A stretch of 64,000 nucleotides of DNA from Selaginella tamariscina (taxonomy: Eukaryota > Streptophyta > Lycopodiopsida > Selaginellales > Selaginellaceae): assembly GCA_003024785.1 (NCBI GenBank), contig PUQB01000316.1, positions 192,271 through 256,270 of the forward strand, in the 5' to 3' direction. The notes below the pieces were generated by a model that was given only the letters and a program-made list of their open reading frames with translations, did no database searches and was not told the DNA's origin. Of the stretch, positions 1-11,171 are shown one piece after another; position 1 is the first letter of the stretch; every line of letters starts with the position of its first letter. Both the position numbers and the translations under genes were made by a program.

Positions 1-30
1 AGGGAGTTTGAGGATGTTTTCCCCTCTTAT

Positions 31-366
31 ATGCATGCAGAAGTGCCACCATTTCACAAAGTCGACTATGAGATTGAGCTTGAGCATGGTGCTAAGCTGA
101 TTTTAAAAAGTCCATATCATTTAAGTTTCTTGGAGGAGCTGGAGATGAAGAAGCAAGTGGAGGAGTTATTGGCACAAGGATTTATTCAGCCTAGCAAGTC
201 ACCTTATGGAACTTCAGTGCTCCTTGTGCGAAAGAAGGATGAATCGATGAGGATATGTATCGATTACCGTGTCTTGAACAAGGGGCAAGGTGGTTTACCA
301 AAATTGACTTATGGAGCGGGTCATGTGAGAGAGCATGACATTGCTAAGACAGCATTCAAAACTTAA
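31..366 (+). pseudogene. Reverse transcriptase N-terminal fragment (gypsy)
   Basis: The fragment carries the start of a Ty3/gypsy RT: a conserved block in which the enzyme is entered after the linker, then the QVEELLAQGFIQPSKSPYG region and the VRKKDESMRICIDYRVLN region that holds the first conserved RT aspartate. After that the similarity stops and the sequence runs into a stop at 364. The DNA that should encode the catalytic YxDD region is not recognisable here. Confidence 0.85.
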
Positions 367-485
367 CATGGTCATTTTGAGTTTTGAATGTAATTACAAT
401 TATACATATAGTTAAAATGTGATATGTTGTATCATACCAAAATTTTTGTTATGCTGTTTGGCATGTCGCACGCCCTGCGACGTTC

Positions 486-884
486 ATGCAGTTAATGAAT
501 TCCATTTTTGTCGAGTATATCGATCATTTTATTGAAGTTTTCTTAAATGATATTCTCATCTATAGTAGAACTTTAGATGAGTATGTGGAGCATTTATGTT
601 TAGTGCTACAAACTCTTAGGGAGAAGAAACTATATGCTAAGCTCTCGAAGTGCGAGTTTGCTAAGGAGGAGATGAAGTACCTCGGGCATATTGTTTCTAA
701 GGACGGTGTTGTTCCTGATCCTAAGAAGGTAGATGCAGTGAGGCATTGGCATATGCCTAAGGACGTGCAAGAGCTCATGAGTTTTATGAGCTTGGCTAAT
801 TATTATTGTCAGTTCATTCAAGGCTTCAGTCATTTAGCTCTTCCTTTTACATCATTGATGAGGATGAATGTTGTGTTTGAATAG
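486..884 (+). pseudogene. Reverse transcriptase palm/thumb fragment (gypsy)
   Basis: The reading frame resumes near the end of the RT palm. The normal catalytic YIDD-type motif appears changed: the visible text is VFLNDILIYS, with N where the first catalytic aspartate is expected. It is followed by the conserved block LREKKLYAKLSKCEF, then YLGHIVSKDGV and the thumb/connection region. Loss of the catalytic aspartate and the flanking stops indicate that the enzyme is inactive. Confidence 0.85.
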
Positions 885-1130
885 TTTGCAAGGCAAAGTG
901 CAGCATTTGAAGCTTTGAAGATTGCGTTAACAACAACACTAGTGTTAGCTATCGCTAATGAGAGATCTTATGAGGTGTACACAGATGCGTGTGGCTATGC
1001 CATTGGAGGAGTTCTTATGCAAGTTGGTCATGTCATTGCTTTTGAGAGTCGAAAGCTAAATGATACAGAATGTCGGTACTCGACTTATGATTAGGAACTG
1101 ATAGCTATAGTGCATGCAGTGCGCACATGG

Positions 1131-1317
1131 AGGCACTATCTACATAATGGACATCCCTTCAAAGTGTTTACTGATCACAAACCTTTGAGATAGAGGCACT
1201 ATCTACATAATGGACGTTCCTTCAAAGTGTTTACTGATCACAAACCTTTGAGGCAGAGGCACTATCTACATAATGGACATCCCTTCAAAGTGTTTACTGA
1301 TCACAAACTTTTGAGGC
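1131..1317 (+). repeat. In-frame 63-bp triplication inside RNase H
   Basis: Three head-to-tail copies of a 63-bp unit start at 1131, 1194 and 1257, each beginning AGGCACTATCTACATAATGG and differing by only a few substitutions. The unit encodes the RNase H segment with the VFTDHKPL motif, so 21 codons are repeated in frame. The second unit carries a stop (TAG) at its left junction. The near-identity of the units suggests a recent slippage or unequal-exchange event in the dead element. Confidence 0.9.
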
Positions 1318-1803
1318 ATTTTTTAGATCAGAAGGATTTAAATGTTAGGCAGGCTCATTGGCCGATGTTTCTACATGAGTTTTCATGACTTATGATTGTC
1401 CATTATAAGGAGGGGAAGGAGAATGTGGTTGCAGATTCTCTTTCTCGTATCAGAGGATTAAATGCTATTAGAAGGATCAAAGGAGGTTCGGTTTCTCGAA
1501 GCACAAGCTAAGGTTCTAACTTGTCAGCAACGTTTCAGCAATTTGGTGGAGCCTTATGCTGAGTAGAATGGTTTATTATTGTACAAGCAACGTTTGGTAG
1601 TGCTTAAGACGACAGAGCTTCTAGCAGCAGTCATGCAAGAGATGCATGATAGTCCATTTGTTAGACATGGAGGAGAGGACAAGACGTATGACTTAATTTA
1701 GAGCGGATGTTATCAAATATGGCCCCGCTTTCATTGTAGAGGTATTCCAAGTGTTGTGTGAGAGGTTAACATTGATTCTTCTGGCCTAACATGAAGGAGG
1801 ACA

Positions 1804-2265
1804 TTGTGGAGTATGTTCAAGTGCCAATCAGTTAAGGCCAAGAGAGTGGCTCAGCCTAGACTACTAATGCCTTTGAAAGTGCCTCAAGGAAGATGGAAGA
1901 GTATCTCTATGGATTTTATAACACATCTTTTAAGGACACTGCGTTCCAATGAACAAGTGTGGGTCATTGTGGATCGTTTGAGCAAGTATGCTAAGTTCAT
2001 TCCTTTGAAGAAGAATGTAACAACGAAGAAGCTCGCATTGGTGTATCTAATGCAGGTGTATCCTGAGCATAGGATGCCAGAGAACATTGTTAGTGATCAA
2101 GACAGCAAGTTCACTTCAGCATTTTGGGTGAAGTTCTGTAGAGGACTCGGCACTCAAGTGAACTTTAGTAGTGGAGATCACCCGCAGTTAGATGGCCAGA
2201 CTGAGCATGTGAACCATGTTCTAGAGGATATGTTAAGAACCTGCGTGGCTGAGAAGCAAGGATAG
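1804..2265 (+). pseudogene. Integrase core fragment (gypsy)
   Basis: This is the DDE integrase core: the block with SISMDFITHLL (first catalytic D), the VIVDRLSKYAKFIPL stretch, and IVSDQDSKFTSAFW (second D). It ends in the region SSGDHPQLDGQTEHVNHVLEDML, which carries the catalytic E. An upstream zinc-binding region around 1650-1800 is present but interrupted by stops, and a stop at 2263 truncates the C-terminal part, traces of which continue to about 2760. Single stop codons break an otherwise recognisable enzyme. Confidence 0.88.
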
Positions 2266-2896
2266 TGGGACAAGTTCTTTCCTTTGGCTAAGTTTGCCTA
2301 CAATAACAGTAAGCATAGCTCTTTGAAATGTAATCTGTTCTATGCTTACAAAGGCAGACATCCTTGGTCTCCAACAGATGTTGGAATACGCTAGAAAGTG
2401 GTGAGATAAGATGTCAAAGCTCATAGCTTGGCTATGGAGATGGACGAAATACTTTTGATGTGTCGGAAGAATTTGCTTAAGGCAAAGGACCGAACAAAAA
2501 GACTAGCTGATGAGAAGCACACTTATAAACAGTTCAATGTAGAAGACAAAGTGTTTGTGTAAGTAATCTTTGCTTCCTTATTGAAGCGTAATTCTCTATG
2601 ACCATTGCAGACTAGGAAGTGTGAGAAGCTAAGTCCTCAATATGCTGGTCCATATGAGATCATTGAGAAGATCATGTTGTGGCTTACAAGTTGAGGTTGC
2701 CTAAGGGAGTGCAACTACATCTGTGTTTCATGTGAATCAACTAAAGAGAGCCCTTGTATGTGCAGAAGTATTAGTACACTCACTTAAGAGGAGTCTAACC
2801 AAGAGGATGTTTAAAACAACTTGTTTTAAAGAAAAATTGTCGACGTAAATCTTTGTAAAGTGTACACAATTTATCCTTAAGGGCAGGGACTTCTTT

Positions 2897-2910
2897 CAAG
2901 GGGGAAGAAA
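2897..2910 (+). other. Polypurine tract and 3' LTR boundary
   Basis: An A/G-only run (CAAGGGGGAAGAAA) is followed at 2911 by TGTTATAGTCGG, the TG start expected of an LTR. It lies at the correct distance behind the integrase remnant. The right end of this LTR could not be fixed by eye, so its length is unknown; it probably occupies part of 2911-3150. Confidence 0.55.
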
Positions 2911-3159
2911 TGTTATAGTCGGATGTTGGTCCATGGTTTTGGTCAAAGGTTGACCATAATTGATCTCATGCTTAAGCTAATCATGTTTTAAGGAGGCCCT
3001 AAATAGGCATACCCTAATTTTGGAGAGTGGAGTTTGACTTGTTGCAGCTCGAGGGTGGTGCTCTAATGTTAGTTGGTGAGTTAAAGTAATATGTAGCAGG
3101 TGGTTATTTGGCCGGTGGTAAATTAAAATAATGCCACGTCATTAATTATTACTACCACT

Positions 3160-3882
3160 GTGCTTTTCTATTAGAGTGGTTAATTGAATTAAAAAATAAA
3201 TTAGTAATGCACAATTTTTATTTAATCGATTATTATAAATATATATATATTACACATACATATGTAATAAATGTGCACCTACTCAGTATTTTTAATTAAA
3301 AAAACATATTAAAATTCTAACTTTCATTGTTATTTTTTTTATATAGAATCATTAATTATAATTTACTAATGTCTTTCTATATGTATGTGTATAACAATGT
3401 ATACACACATACACACACACATTTATATATATATATATTACACAAACATGTGAGTGTGTTAAGAGAAAGAGAGATCTACAATAACTTATGTTCTTTTTGC
3501 AAAATAAGTATATCAACTAATGTGTCTATATATATATATATATAATATTCTTACATATAAGTGAGTGATATTTTACTAAATCTCATGTTTGCTTTTTTTT
3601 TAAAGTTTTAATTTATTTGTTTTTCATTGATTTTTTTGAAACCTAAAAAAAGTAAAACCTAATTTCATTAATTTTGATACACGTGTCATTTAATTATGCC
3701 CGGTGGGCAAAATTGCCCGGTTATTAAACTACCACCGAAAAAGCCATGTAGGCGCCACATAGGTGCCATGTAGATTATAAATTATAAATAATCAGCAAGT
3801 GGAAAACTAAACCCATGGTAGAATAAATAATTTCTTTTATTTTGATTGGTTAATGCAATTAACCACCCGCTAGTGGAAAGTG
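3160..3882. mobile_element. Non-autonomous element with ~27-bp inverted ends
   Basis: The left end (3160-3186) and the reverse complement of the right end (3856-3882) share TGGTTAATTG and most of the adjoining bases, with about five mismatches in 27. The interior is AT-rich with (TA)n and (CA)n tracts and contains no coding sequence. No convincing target-site duplication is visible. The structure fits a short TIR element or MITE that has decayed. The rest of 2911-4343 is AT-rich and holds no gene. Confidence 0.4.
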
Positions 3883-4343
3883 GGCCTTAGTAAGTTCTTT
3901 ATCATTATTTTATCAATTATAAGCACAACTTAACAATGTATACTGTATTATGAATTATAAATTATGTTTCAAACTTCAATTTAAATTTTTCCTAAACAAT
4001 AATCAAATTAAATCATATTTGGTTCTATATAGTTTTTTAGATAACATTATATTATAAATATATACACACTTGTATATAGATGAATTTAAAAACATTGTAG
4101 ACATACATAAAAATGTATTTCCATTTTAAGAATTTAAATAATCGAACGATGCCTTGTTTAGGAGCTGGATTGCCATAATAGAAATCGAATATCCTTTATT
4201 CGTTTTTACCGGTTGATTAGATTCGTGCAATCTCGACCGTTTACAGTCACCGCCAACACGTGGCAAAGTTTTCTTGATCTGCAAGAAAGCTTTGGTCCAT
4301 GTGCCTTTATAGACCCCTAGGCAATTAGGGTTCTTTTGAAAAC

Positions 4344-7300
4344 ATGGACGGGGAAATCCAGAAGGCTCAGGAGAGGCGGCGAACACTTGAATCGGTGAGT
4401 TATGATATCGAATTGTATAGGGATAGAACGGAGTACATGGATTCAATCGCTCCAGTCGATGAGCAATGTGAAGAGCAGGGGATGAAGCTCCTTCAACGCG
4501 ATCTTACACAGCACCTGCAGCGCTTCTTGCCGAATTGAGCCGCGGCGAGGTCACAGATGAGGAACTCGGGTTCAGGAAGCCGCAGGTGATCGCAGCTAGG
4601 GAAGACGATTACAAGAGGAGGAGATTCAACCGGCCCTTGTCTCCGGCGAGGAACGATGCCTTTGCTATGGGAAACAATACTCCCGACCCTAGCACTCGGA
4701 CATACGCAGAGGTTATGCGGGATGAGCAGATTAAGCAAGAAATGGTGCAGATTAAGCACGAGATGGCGCAGATTAAGCAGGAGGCAGAGAAGAAGTCTTC
4801 AGCTTCTCTGAAGAGGGAACGGGTCGATATTCAGGAGGAGAAGGGCGGGAAGAGGATGAAGGCGTCTGCCTGGGATGAGCAAACTTCGGATGTTCCGAGT
4901 AGATGGGATGCAACTCCTTTGAGAGGATCAGCTTCAGCTACTCCAAAACGGAACAGGTGGGATCAGACTCCACAGTTTGATGGGGTTTCAAACAAGCTCC
5001 GCTCTCGTTGGGATGTTACTCCAGTGAACCAAGGTAATGCTACCCATTTAGTGGGAGCAACGCCTTTGGGGTATACTCCTGGAGTGACGCCAAGGGGGGC
5101 TGCGGGTTTGGCAACTCCAACTCCGGGACAGTTTGCTGTACACGAGAAAGTGTTGACGGACGAGGAGTTAGATGCGATACTTCCTGAGGGGTACAAGGTT
5201 TAGAGCCTCCTGCATCGTATAACCCGGTGAAGAAGATGGTTCTTGCTACTCCAACACCATCGGACCAGCAGTACCTGATACCGGAGGAAGATCGAACACA
5301 ACAGTATGATGTGCCGATTGAGATGCCGGAGGGTCTTCCAGCTATGAAGCCCGGGGATGTGCCGTACTTTAAGTCATTATTGGAAGAGGAGAAAGAGCAG
5401 GAGATGTCACCTGAGGAGATTAAGGAGAGGAAGATAATGAAGCTGCTCTATAGGGTTAAGAATGGCACTCCACAGCAGAGGAAGGCGGCTTTCAAGCAGC
5501 TCAGTCTCAAGGCTCGGGAGTTCGGTGCAGGGCCTTTATTCAACCAGGTTCTGCCACTCTTGATGTCTCCGACACTTGAGGATCAGGAACGACACTTGCT
5601 TGTCAAAGTTATTGACAGGATTTTGTGCAAGCTAGATGATTTGGTGAGACCTTACGTCCACAAGATCCTTGTGGTGGTCGAGCCCCTTCTCATCGACCAG
5701 GATTATTATTCTCGAGTCGAAGGGCGTGAGATCATCTCCAACTTGAGCAAGGCAGCTGGATTTGCTGCAATGGTAACTGCGCTGAGACCAGATAATCGAT
5801 AACCTTGATGAGTATTTAGGAACGTGACGGCTCGTGCACTTAGCGTAGTGGCATCTGCACTTGGTATTTTGCAAGTGGTTCCATTTTTGAGGGCTGTTTG
5901 TGCGTCCAAGAAGTCGTGGCAAGCAAGACACACTGGTATTAAAACTGTGCAGCAGATTGCTATTCCTAACAGGCTCTCTGGGATGCTGCTTCATCTTGGC
6001 TGTCTGGTGGGGATTGTGAAAGACGGACTTCATGCGGAAGACTTTCAGGCAAGGGAGAATGCCAAGGTGAAGACTATCACGGCACTTGCACTTGCTTGTC
6101 TGGCTGAGGCATCTGCACCTTATGGTGAGGAGAGCTTCCGGCCTCTTCTGAAGCCTCTTTTATTAGCTATCCGGAATGAAAGAGGGAAGCTTCTGGCTGC
6201 TTTACTCAAGGCTATGGGGTTCATTATTTGTTTGATGGATCCACAGGACGCAAGCAGGTGCACGAAGGAGATCATGCCAACTTTGATTCGGGAGTTCAAG
6301 TCTCCGGATCTGGAGATGAAGAAGATAGTGCTTAAGGTGCTGAAGCAGTGTGTGAGCTGTGAAGGTGTTGAAGCTGATTATATCAGAGTTGAGGTTCTTC
6401 CTCATTATTTCGCTCATTTCTGGACCAGAGTGATGGCTTTGGACAGAAGGCACTATTTTCAAGTCGTGGAGACCACGGTGGAGCTTGCGGGTAAAGTTGG
6501 AGGTTGTGACATTGTTAGGAAGGTGGTGGATGACCTGAAGCACCCAACCGAGCCAGTTAGAATGATGACAATGGAGACAATCGAGAAGGTGGTTCTTAAC
6601 CTCGGTGCTTTCGATATAGATGGCCGGCTAGAGGTGCTGTTGATCGATGGGATGATAACTGCGTTACAGGAGCAGACACAGGAAAATTCAACTGTTATCT
6701 TCAGAGGTTTTGGAGCTGTTCTTAATGCACTGGGTTCCCGTGCCAGTCCTTATCTTCCTCAGGTATGCGGATTGATCAAGGGTTTACTCCTTCACAAGTC
6801 GTCAGTTATGCGACAGCGTGGATCTGACTTACTGGCACATATCGCAGTAGTTATTTCGAATTGCAAGGAGGATAAGCTTTTGGGGCACATGGGTGTGGTT
6901 CTGTTTGAGAATCTTGGTGAGGAGTATCCGGACGTGCTTGGCTCCATGATCGGTGCTCTGAAAGCCGTTGCCTCCGTCTCAAACATGTGCACGATGACTC
7001 CAGCAGTGAAGGATATGGTTCCGAGGCTTCTTCCCATTCTCAAGAACCGGCATGAGAAGGTGCAGGAAAATTGTATAGACTGGTGGGGCGCATAGCAGAT
7101 CGAGCTTCGGAAGGTGTTTCTCCAAGGGAGTGGATGCGGGTATGCTTTGAGCTTGTAGAATTGCTGAATGCGACCAAGAAGGGCATCCGAAGGGCAGCTG
7201 TGAACACATTTGGATACGTGGCAAAGGCTGTTGGGCCGTCTGATGTGCTCACTGTGTTACTGAACAACTTGAAGGTGCAAGAGAGGAGGAATAGGGTGTG

Positions 7301-7900
7301 CACGACCGTTGCGATTGCCATTGTGGCGGAGACATGCCAGCCGTTCACTGTGTTACCTGCTCTTATGAATGAGTATAGAGTGCCAGAGCTGAACGTGCAA
7401 AACGGAGTGCTGAAGTCTCTCTCCTTCATGTTTGAGTACATTGGGGAGGTCGGGAAGGACTACATATATGCGGTGGCTCCTCTCTTGGAGGATGCTCTTA
7501 TGGACAGGGACCTCGTTCACAGGCAGACTGCGGCTTCTGTTGTGAAGCACTTGGCTCTTGGTGTTGCTGGCATGGGATGCGAGGATGTTTTTCTTCACCT
7601 CATGAATTTCCTGTGGCCGAATATCTTTGAGACTTCCCCGCACCTTGTCACCGCCGTCACTGAGGTAAGCTTCAATATATATTCCTTTGTCATATGCTTA
7701 GTAGTATGTGCATATCGATATATGTGTGTTTATGTTTTATGTATATATGTATATCGTGTGTATGTATCTATACTTGTATGCATCTTTGCGTGCAGGAATG
7801 CTGTTGATAAAGTAATCTAAAGACGTTCTAGGCTTATATCATTAATTAACATATTAGATTGTTGATAAGCATGGCATGCATACATTCTACATATTTCCGT

Positions 7901-7945
<45 letters not shown>

Positions 7946-8197
7946 TAGCTGAATCAAAGACTAATAAAATTACGACAGGCAATCGAGGGGATGCGGGTAG
8001 CACTGGGAGCTGGGATGGTGTTGCACTACTGTTTACAGGGACTGTTTCATCCAGCGAGGAAGGTGAGAGCGGCATATTGGAAGATATACAACATGCTCTA
8101 CATTGGCTCACAGGATGCCCTAGTTGCGGCCTATCCTGCCTTAGTGGACGACCACCGGAACAACTACAGTAGGCTGGAGCTGAATGTATTTGTTTGA
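4344..8197 (+). CDS. SF3B1: SF3B1-like splicing factor 3B subunit 1 (frame broken)
   Basis: The protein matches SF3B1/SF3b155, the U2 snRNP HEAT-repeat scaffold that holds the branch site. The start at 4344 opens with a plant-like SF3B1 N-terminus containing SIAP. It continues with RSYTAP, the DAFAMG motif, several RWDxTP phospho-repeats (about 4895-5030) and ATPTPGQ, then the HEAT array from about 5400. The last exon ends at 8197. One intron is clear: 7665-7978 (GT-AG, containing CT and CA repeats). The frame is broken by apparent single-base changes near 4465, at 5200 (a T run one base short), near 5793 and 5812 (compensating) and at 7085. HEAT repeats from 5950 to 7000 are unusually divergent for this very conserved protein, whereas 7080-7660 is nearly canonical. 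It could be a decaying paralogue or a real gene with assembly indels. Confidence 0.9.
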
Positions 8198-8563
8198 GGT
8201 GGTAGAGTGTTTTTTTGGATTTTTAACGTTTTGAGTAGGTTTCACATTTCTATGTGAAAACCAGAACTGCTAAACAGGTTTGCGTGGAGGGAGGGGGACC
8301 TCGGAGAAATGTATGGCTTTGCTTAATACAAATGCTTTTATATCTCAATCCACACACACACACACATGCATACATAATATGTGTACGCATTAAGATTTTC
8401 TCTTAATTATTATTGATCAATGATTATTCCACAGGTTGACTAGGTGGGAGGCTTATGCACAGTGTGTAAGTATGTAATTATGTATATATTTACAATAATA
8501 TACTATATGTTGTGCGCCGTTTTCAGGTTATATATATATATATATATATATATATAACGTATT

Positions 8564-8622
8564 GTAGCGCGTTTAGTTGTTAAGACATTGGACCTTGCCC
8601 GAATTCGAATCTTGGGAGCTTA
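8564..8622 (+). pseudogene. tRNA-Gln relic
   Basis: The stretch keeps the D-arm (TTTAGTTGTTAAGACATTGG) and T-arm (CCCGAATTCGAATCTTGGGA) of the intact tRNA-Gln 250 bp downstream, but the acceptor stem does not pair and the 3' half of the anticodon arm is missing. It is the decayed member of a tandem duplication. Confidence 0.6.
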
Positions 8623-8820
8623 TTTTGGTTGGTTTTAACGTTTCACATTTTCATGTGAAAACAGGTTTCCGCGGAGGGATTATTTTATATGTCATACACA
8701 CCGAGGGGAAAGTGAACTAATACACGGTGTAAGTATTATATATAAAAATACGTGTGTTGTGTGTATAATTATCTTTATACAGCATTCTACTATATATATA
8801 CCGTCCAAGATTTTGCCAAT

Positions 8821-8892
8821 GGTCCCATAGTCTAGTGGTTACGACATTGGACTTTGAATCCAAGAGCCCGAGTTCGAATCTCGGTGGGACCT
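8821..8892 (+). tRNA. trnQ-TTG: tRNA-Gln (anticodon TTG)
   Basis: A 72-nt cloverleaf with a fully paired acceptor (GGTCCCA with TGGGACC), the A-box TAGTCTAGTGGTT, the anticodon loop ACTTTGA between paired stems, and the B-box GAGTTCGAATCTC. It closely resembles the standard plant nuclear tRNA-Gln. No intron is present. A short T-poor stretch follows, so the Pol III terminator is not obvious. Confidence 0.93.
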
Positions 8893-9502
8893 AATATTTT
8901 ATTGAGCATGTGTTATATACTTCTATTCAGGGCAGTATCTCTCAAGATTTTATACAAATGCAACATCACGGTAGGTGCCTACAATATGGATATGTATAGA
9001 CAATATATATCTGGTCGTTGTACGCAATTTCACCGCCACGTACGTGTATGTGTGTGTTCGTATAAATATTCATATTCCACAGACATCTAAATTATTACTT
9101 TCATATATTAATCTCTATTTTTTTCGTTGTTACTGCTCTTCTTTCTCTTCATCTTGTAAAGAGAGCACAGAAGGGATAACTTCAACCAGAAGGGGCATCA
9201 CTTTCGCAGCTCGTCCAGAAGCAATCGCCGCAATTACAAATTGAAGGACCTGGTAACATATAAAAGTAAGTATTCATCACACACACGCATGGTTCCAAGG
9301 GACTACAGGAACTCTAGGAGTTTATCAATCTGATAACTCTTCATGTATTCCATCTCTCTCCCACACACACACATAAATATGTGACTACATATATGGTGCA
9401 TGTATATATCGGAAAGGTAACGTATCTCCCATTCATACGATGTGATGAGTACATAAGAACGCACACACACCTCATATATGTGTATGTTTTGCAGCTTACA
9501 CT

Positions 9503-9782
9503 CCATGTGCAAACAGAACGTGGATTTGGAGTTAAGGCAGTGGTTACGGTTGTGGGAACGTGCTCTTAGTGCTACACTTTCCTTAGTACGCACTTCTATT
9601 GCTCAGCCTGGCCCTTGCTATCCAATACATCAGGTTCTCTCCCTCTCCCTCTCTCTCCCTCTTTCTCTCTCATGATGCATGTGTACTGAGTTTGTTTTCT
9701 TTTGGCAAACAGGTCTTGAATACAAATGGATGTGAATATAGCTATGTTAAAATAAGCTTTTGTAAAAAAGGACAAGGCAATG
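9503..9782 (+). CDS. Unidentified two-exon gene fragment
   Basis: An open stretch from an ATG at 9503 (MCKQNVDLELRQWLRLWERA...) runs to a CAG|GT donor at 9634/9635. A CT-rich intron ends in AACAG before 9714, and the second exon continues in the same frame to a strong GA|GTAAGT donor at 9782/9783. The phases agree and the exon and intron style is that of the neighbouring genes. I cannot identify the protein; it has no recognisable motif and no further exon was found before the tRNA-Leu at 10180. It may be a truncated gene or chance. The flanks (8893-9500) hold microsatellites and no other supported gene. Confidence 0.25.
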
Positions 9783-10179
9783 AGTAAGTATTTATTCTAA
9801 ATTCATACTTAAATTCAATTGAATTATACTTAAATAAACATGAGTTACATTTGAATATGTAGATGTAGATATCTATACAAATAATAATATTTGTATGAAT
9901 AATATATAACATTATTTTATATATTTGGGTTTGTATATCACTATGTATTATATTAAATTTCAAGGTCATAAAATTTAAATCGTTTAATTAAATATATACT
10001 TTTGTCCTTGTTCTTTTTACTGTATACTTTATAAGCTAATTTATGAATGTGTAAATTTTCAATTGTTAAAATTAAGTGTTTATAATGTTTAATGATTTTA
10101 AAATTATATTATTTAATATTTAATATTCTTATTTAAATTTTATAAATTAAAATTTTATTTGCTTAAACTTAGGTTATAG

Positions 10180-10259
10180 GTCAGAAATGGGATTCGAACC
10201 CATGCTCTTACGAACTAGTACCTGAAACTAGCGCCTTAGACCAACTCGGCCATCCTGAC
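10180..10259 (-). tRNA. trnL-CAG: tRNA-Leu (anticodon CAG)
   Basis: On the minus strand a type II (long variable arm) tRNA starts GTCAGGATGGCCGAGTTGGT and has an anticodon loop TTCAGGT in a fully paired stem, a variable arm TTCGTAAGAGCAT and a canonical B-box GGGTTCGAATCCC. The acceptor stem pairs with one wobble. It lies upstream of the Dicer-like gene on the opposite strand. A second, less perfect copy lies just downstream of that gene on the plus strand. Confidence 0.9.
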
Positions 10260-10306
10260 TTCACCCTCAAATTCCAACTCGGCCATCCTGACTTCACCCT
10301 CAAATT
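10241..10306. repeat. Tandem 33-bp duplication covering the tRNA-Leu 5' end
   Basis: The unit starting CCAACTCGGCCATCCTGACT is repeated twice exactly (10241-10273 and 10274-10306). It contains the first bases of the tRNA-Leu and its upstream flank, so a second acceptor/D-arm half lies next to the gene. It is probably a slippage duplication. Confidence 0.9.
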
Positions 10307-11171
10307 AGTGTGTATAAGTACCTAAAACATGAAGCAATGAATATATTTCAGATCAGTATCTACACAATTTACACAAAGAATATACGAAATGTACATACAT
10401 GACCAAATGTATACACATAAAGCATACTCACACAAAACGCATGTGCTCGCACGCAAGCGTACACACACACACGAATGCACATACCAAGCATATCTATTAA
10501 GTACACACACACAATTATATATTTATAATAAGAAGTCAATATTATAAATATACAAGTATGTAACTAACCAAGATAGTTGGGTAATGTTTAATTTTCAATG
10601 TAAGCTCACACACACACACAACATACAACCAGATATCATCACACACAAAGAAAATATACGCAACACATGTGCATGCACAAAACATTATGATATAATGACA
10701 CCTGAAGTACATATACGTAAGTTACAATACACACTGTACTAGTAAATAATATAAATGTTAATACGTACACGTACGTGTGTATCTATGTACATTTGTATGT
10801 ACCGTATATATTTCAGAAACTATTCTAGAATATACTTGAATATGCTGATAATTTAATTTAAATTGTAATTAAACGTTAACAGGGTTTTAGGGTTCTTGCA
10901 CAGCAGCACAGCTTCTCCATCAGCGACTTAAGCTGCTCTCTTGCGCTGGTAATCAATACATAACAATGTGTCAAAAATCTTCTTAAAACTCTCGACTTTC
11001 CCTCCTTTCTTGCTCTTGAACAGCCATTTTCTTGCTTAAGTTCATTTCTTGTCCATTTGTTGAAAACCCTCGTTTCCTGGGAAAATCTCTATTTTGCTTC
11101 ATTATGTTTGAAGAATCCATGATTTTTTCTTCATTTTCTTGCCAAAAAATCGATTTTTCTTGACAAATTCC
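10307..11171. other. Intergenic, with telo-box before the Dicer gene
   Basis: No gene is supported here. The stretch is rich in (CA)n. At 10881-10895 lies AGGGTTTTAGGGTTC, a telo-box-like AGGGTTT motif often found in plant promoters, about 290 bp before the inferred Dicer-like start. It may be part of the promoter or 5' leader; this is inference from position. Confidence 0.35.

Larger units (their letters stand above)
1..2910 (+). mobile_element. Decayed Ty3/gypsy LTR retrotransposon, pol region
   Basis: The order reverse transcriptase, RNase H, zinc-binding region and integrase core on the plus strand is that of Ty3/gypsy pol. The left end is cut by the window edge, so gag and protease are not seen. 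The reading frame is broken many times: stops separate the RT fingers (31-366), RT palm/thumb (486-884), RNase H (about 890-1500) and integrase (1804-2265), and the central RT part between 366 and 486 is missing or replaced by unrelated AT-rich sequence. A purine-rich polypurine tract lies at 2897-2909, directly before a TGTTATAG sequence that looks like the start of the 3' LTR. The element is clearly dead. Family assignment is confident; the sub-lineage is not determined. Confidence 0.9.
8216..8892 (+). repeat. Tandem duplication of SF3B1 3' tail plus tRNA-Gln
   Basis: The sequence just after the SF3B1 stop (from 8216: TTTTAACGTTT..., TTTCACATTT, ATGTGAAAAC, then GGTTT.CG.GGAGGGA) recurs from 8631. 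Both copies are followed by a GTGTAAGTAT segment and then by a tRNA-Gln sequence, a relic at 8564-8622 in the first copy and an intact gene at 8821-8892 in the second. The simplest reading is a tandem duplication of roughly 400 bp, followed by decay of the first tRNA. Confidence 0.65.
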
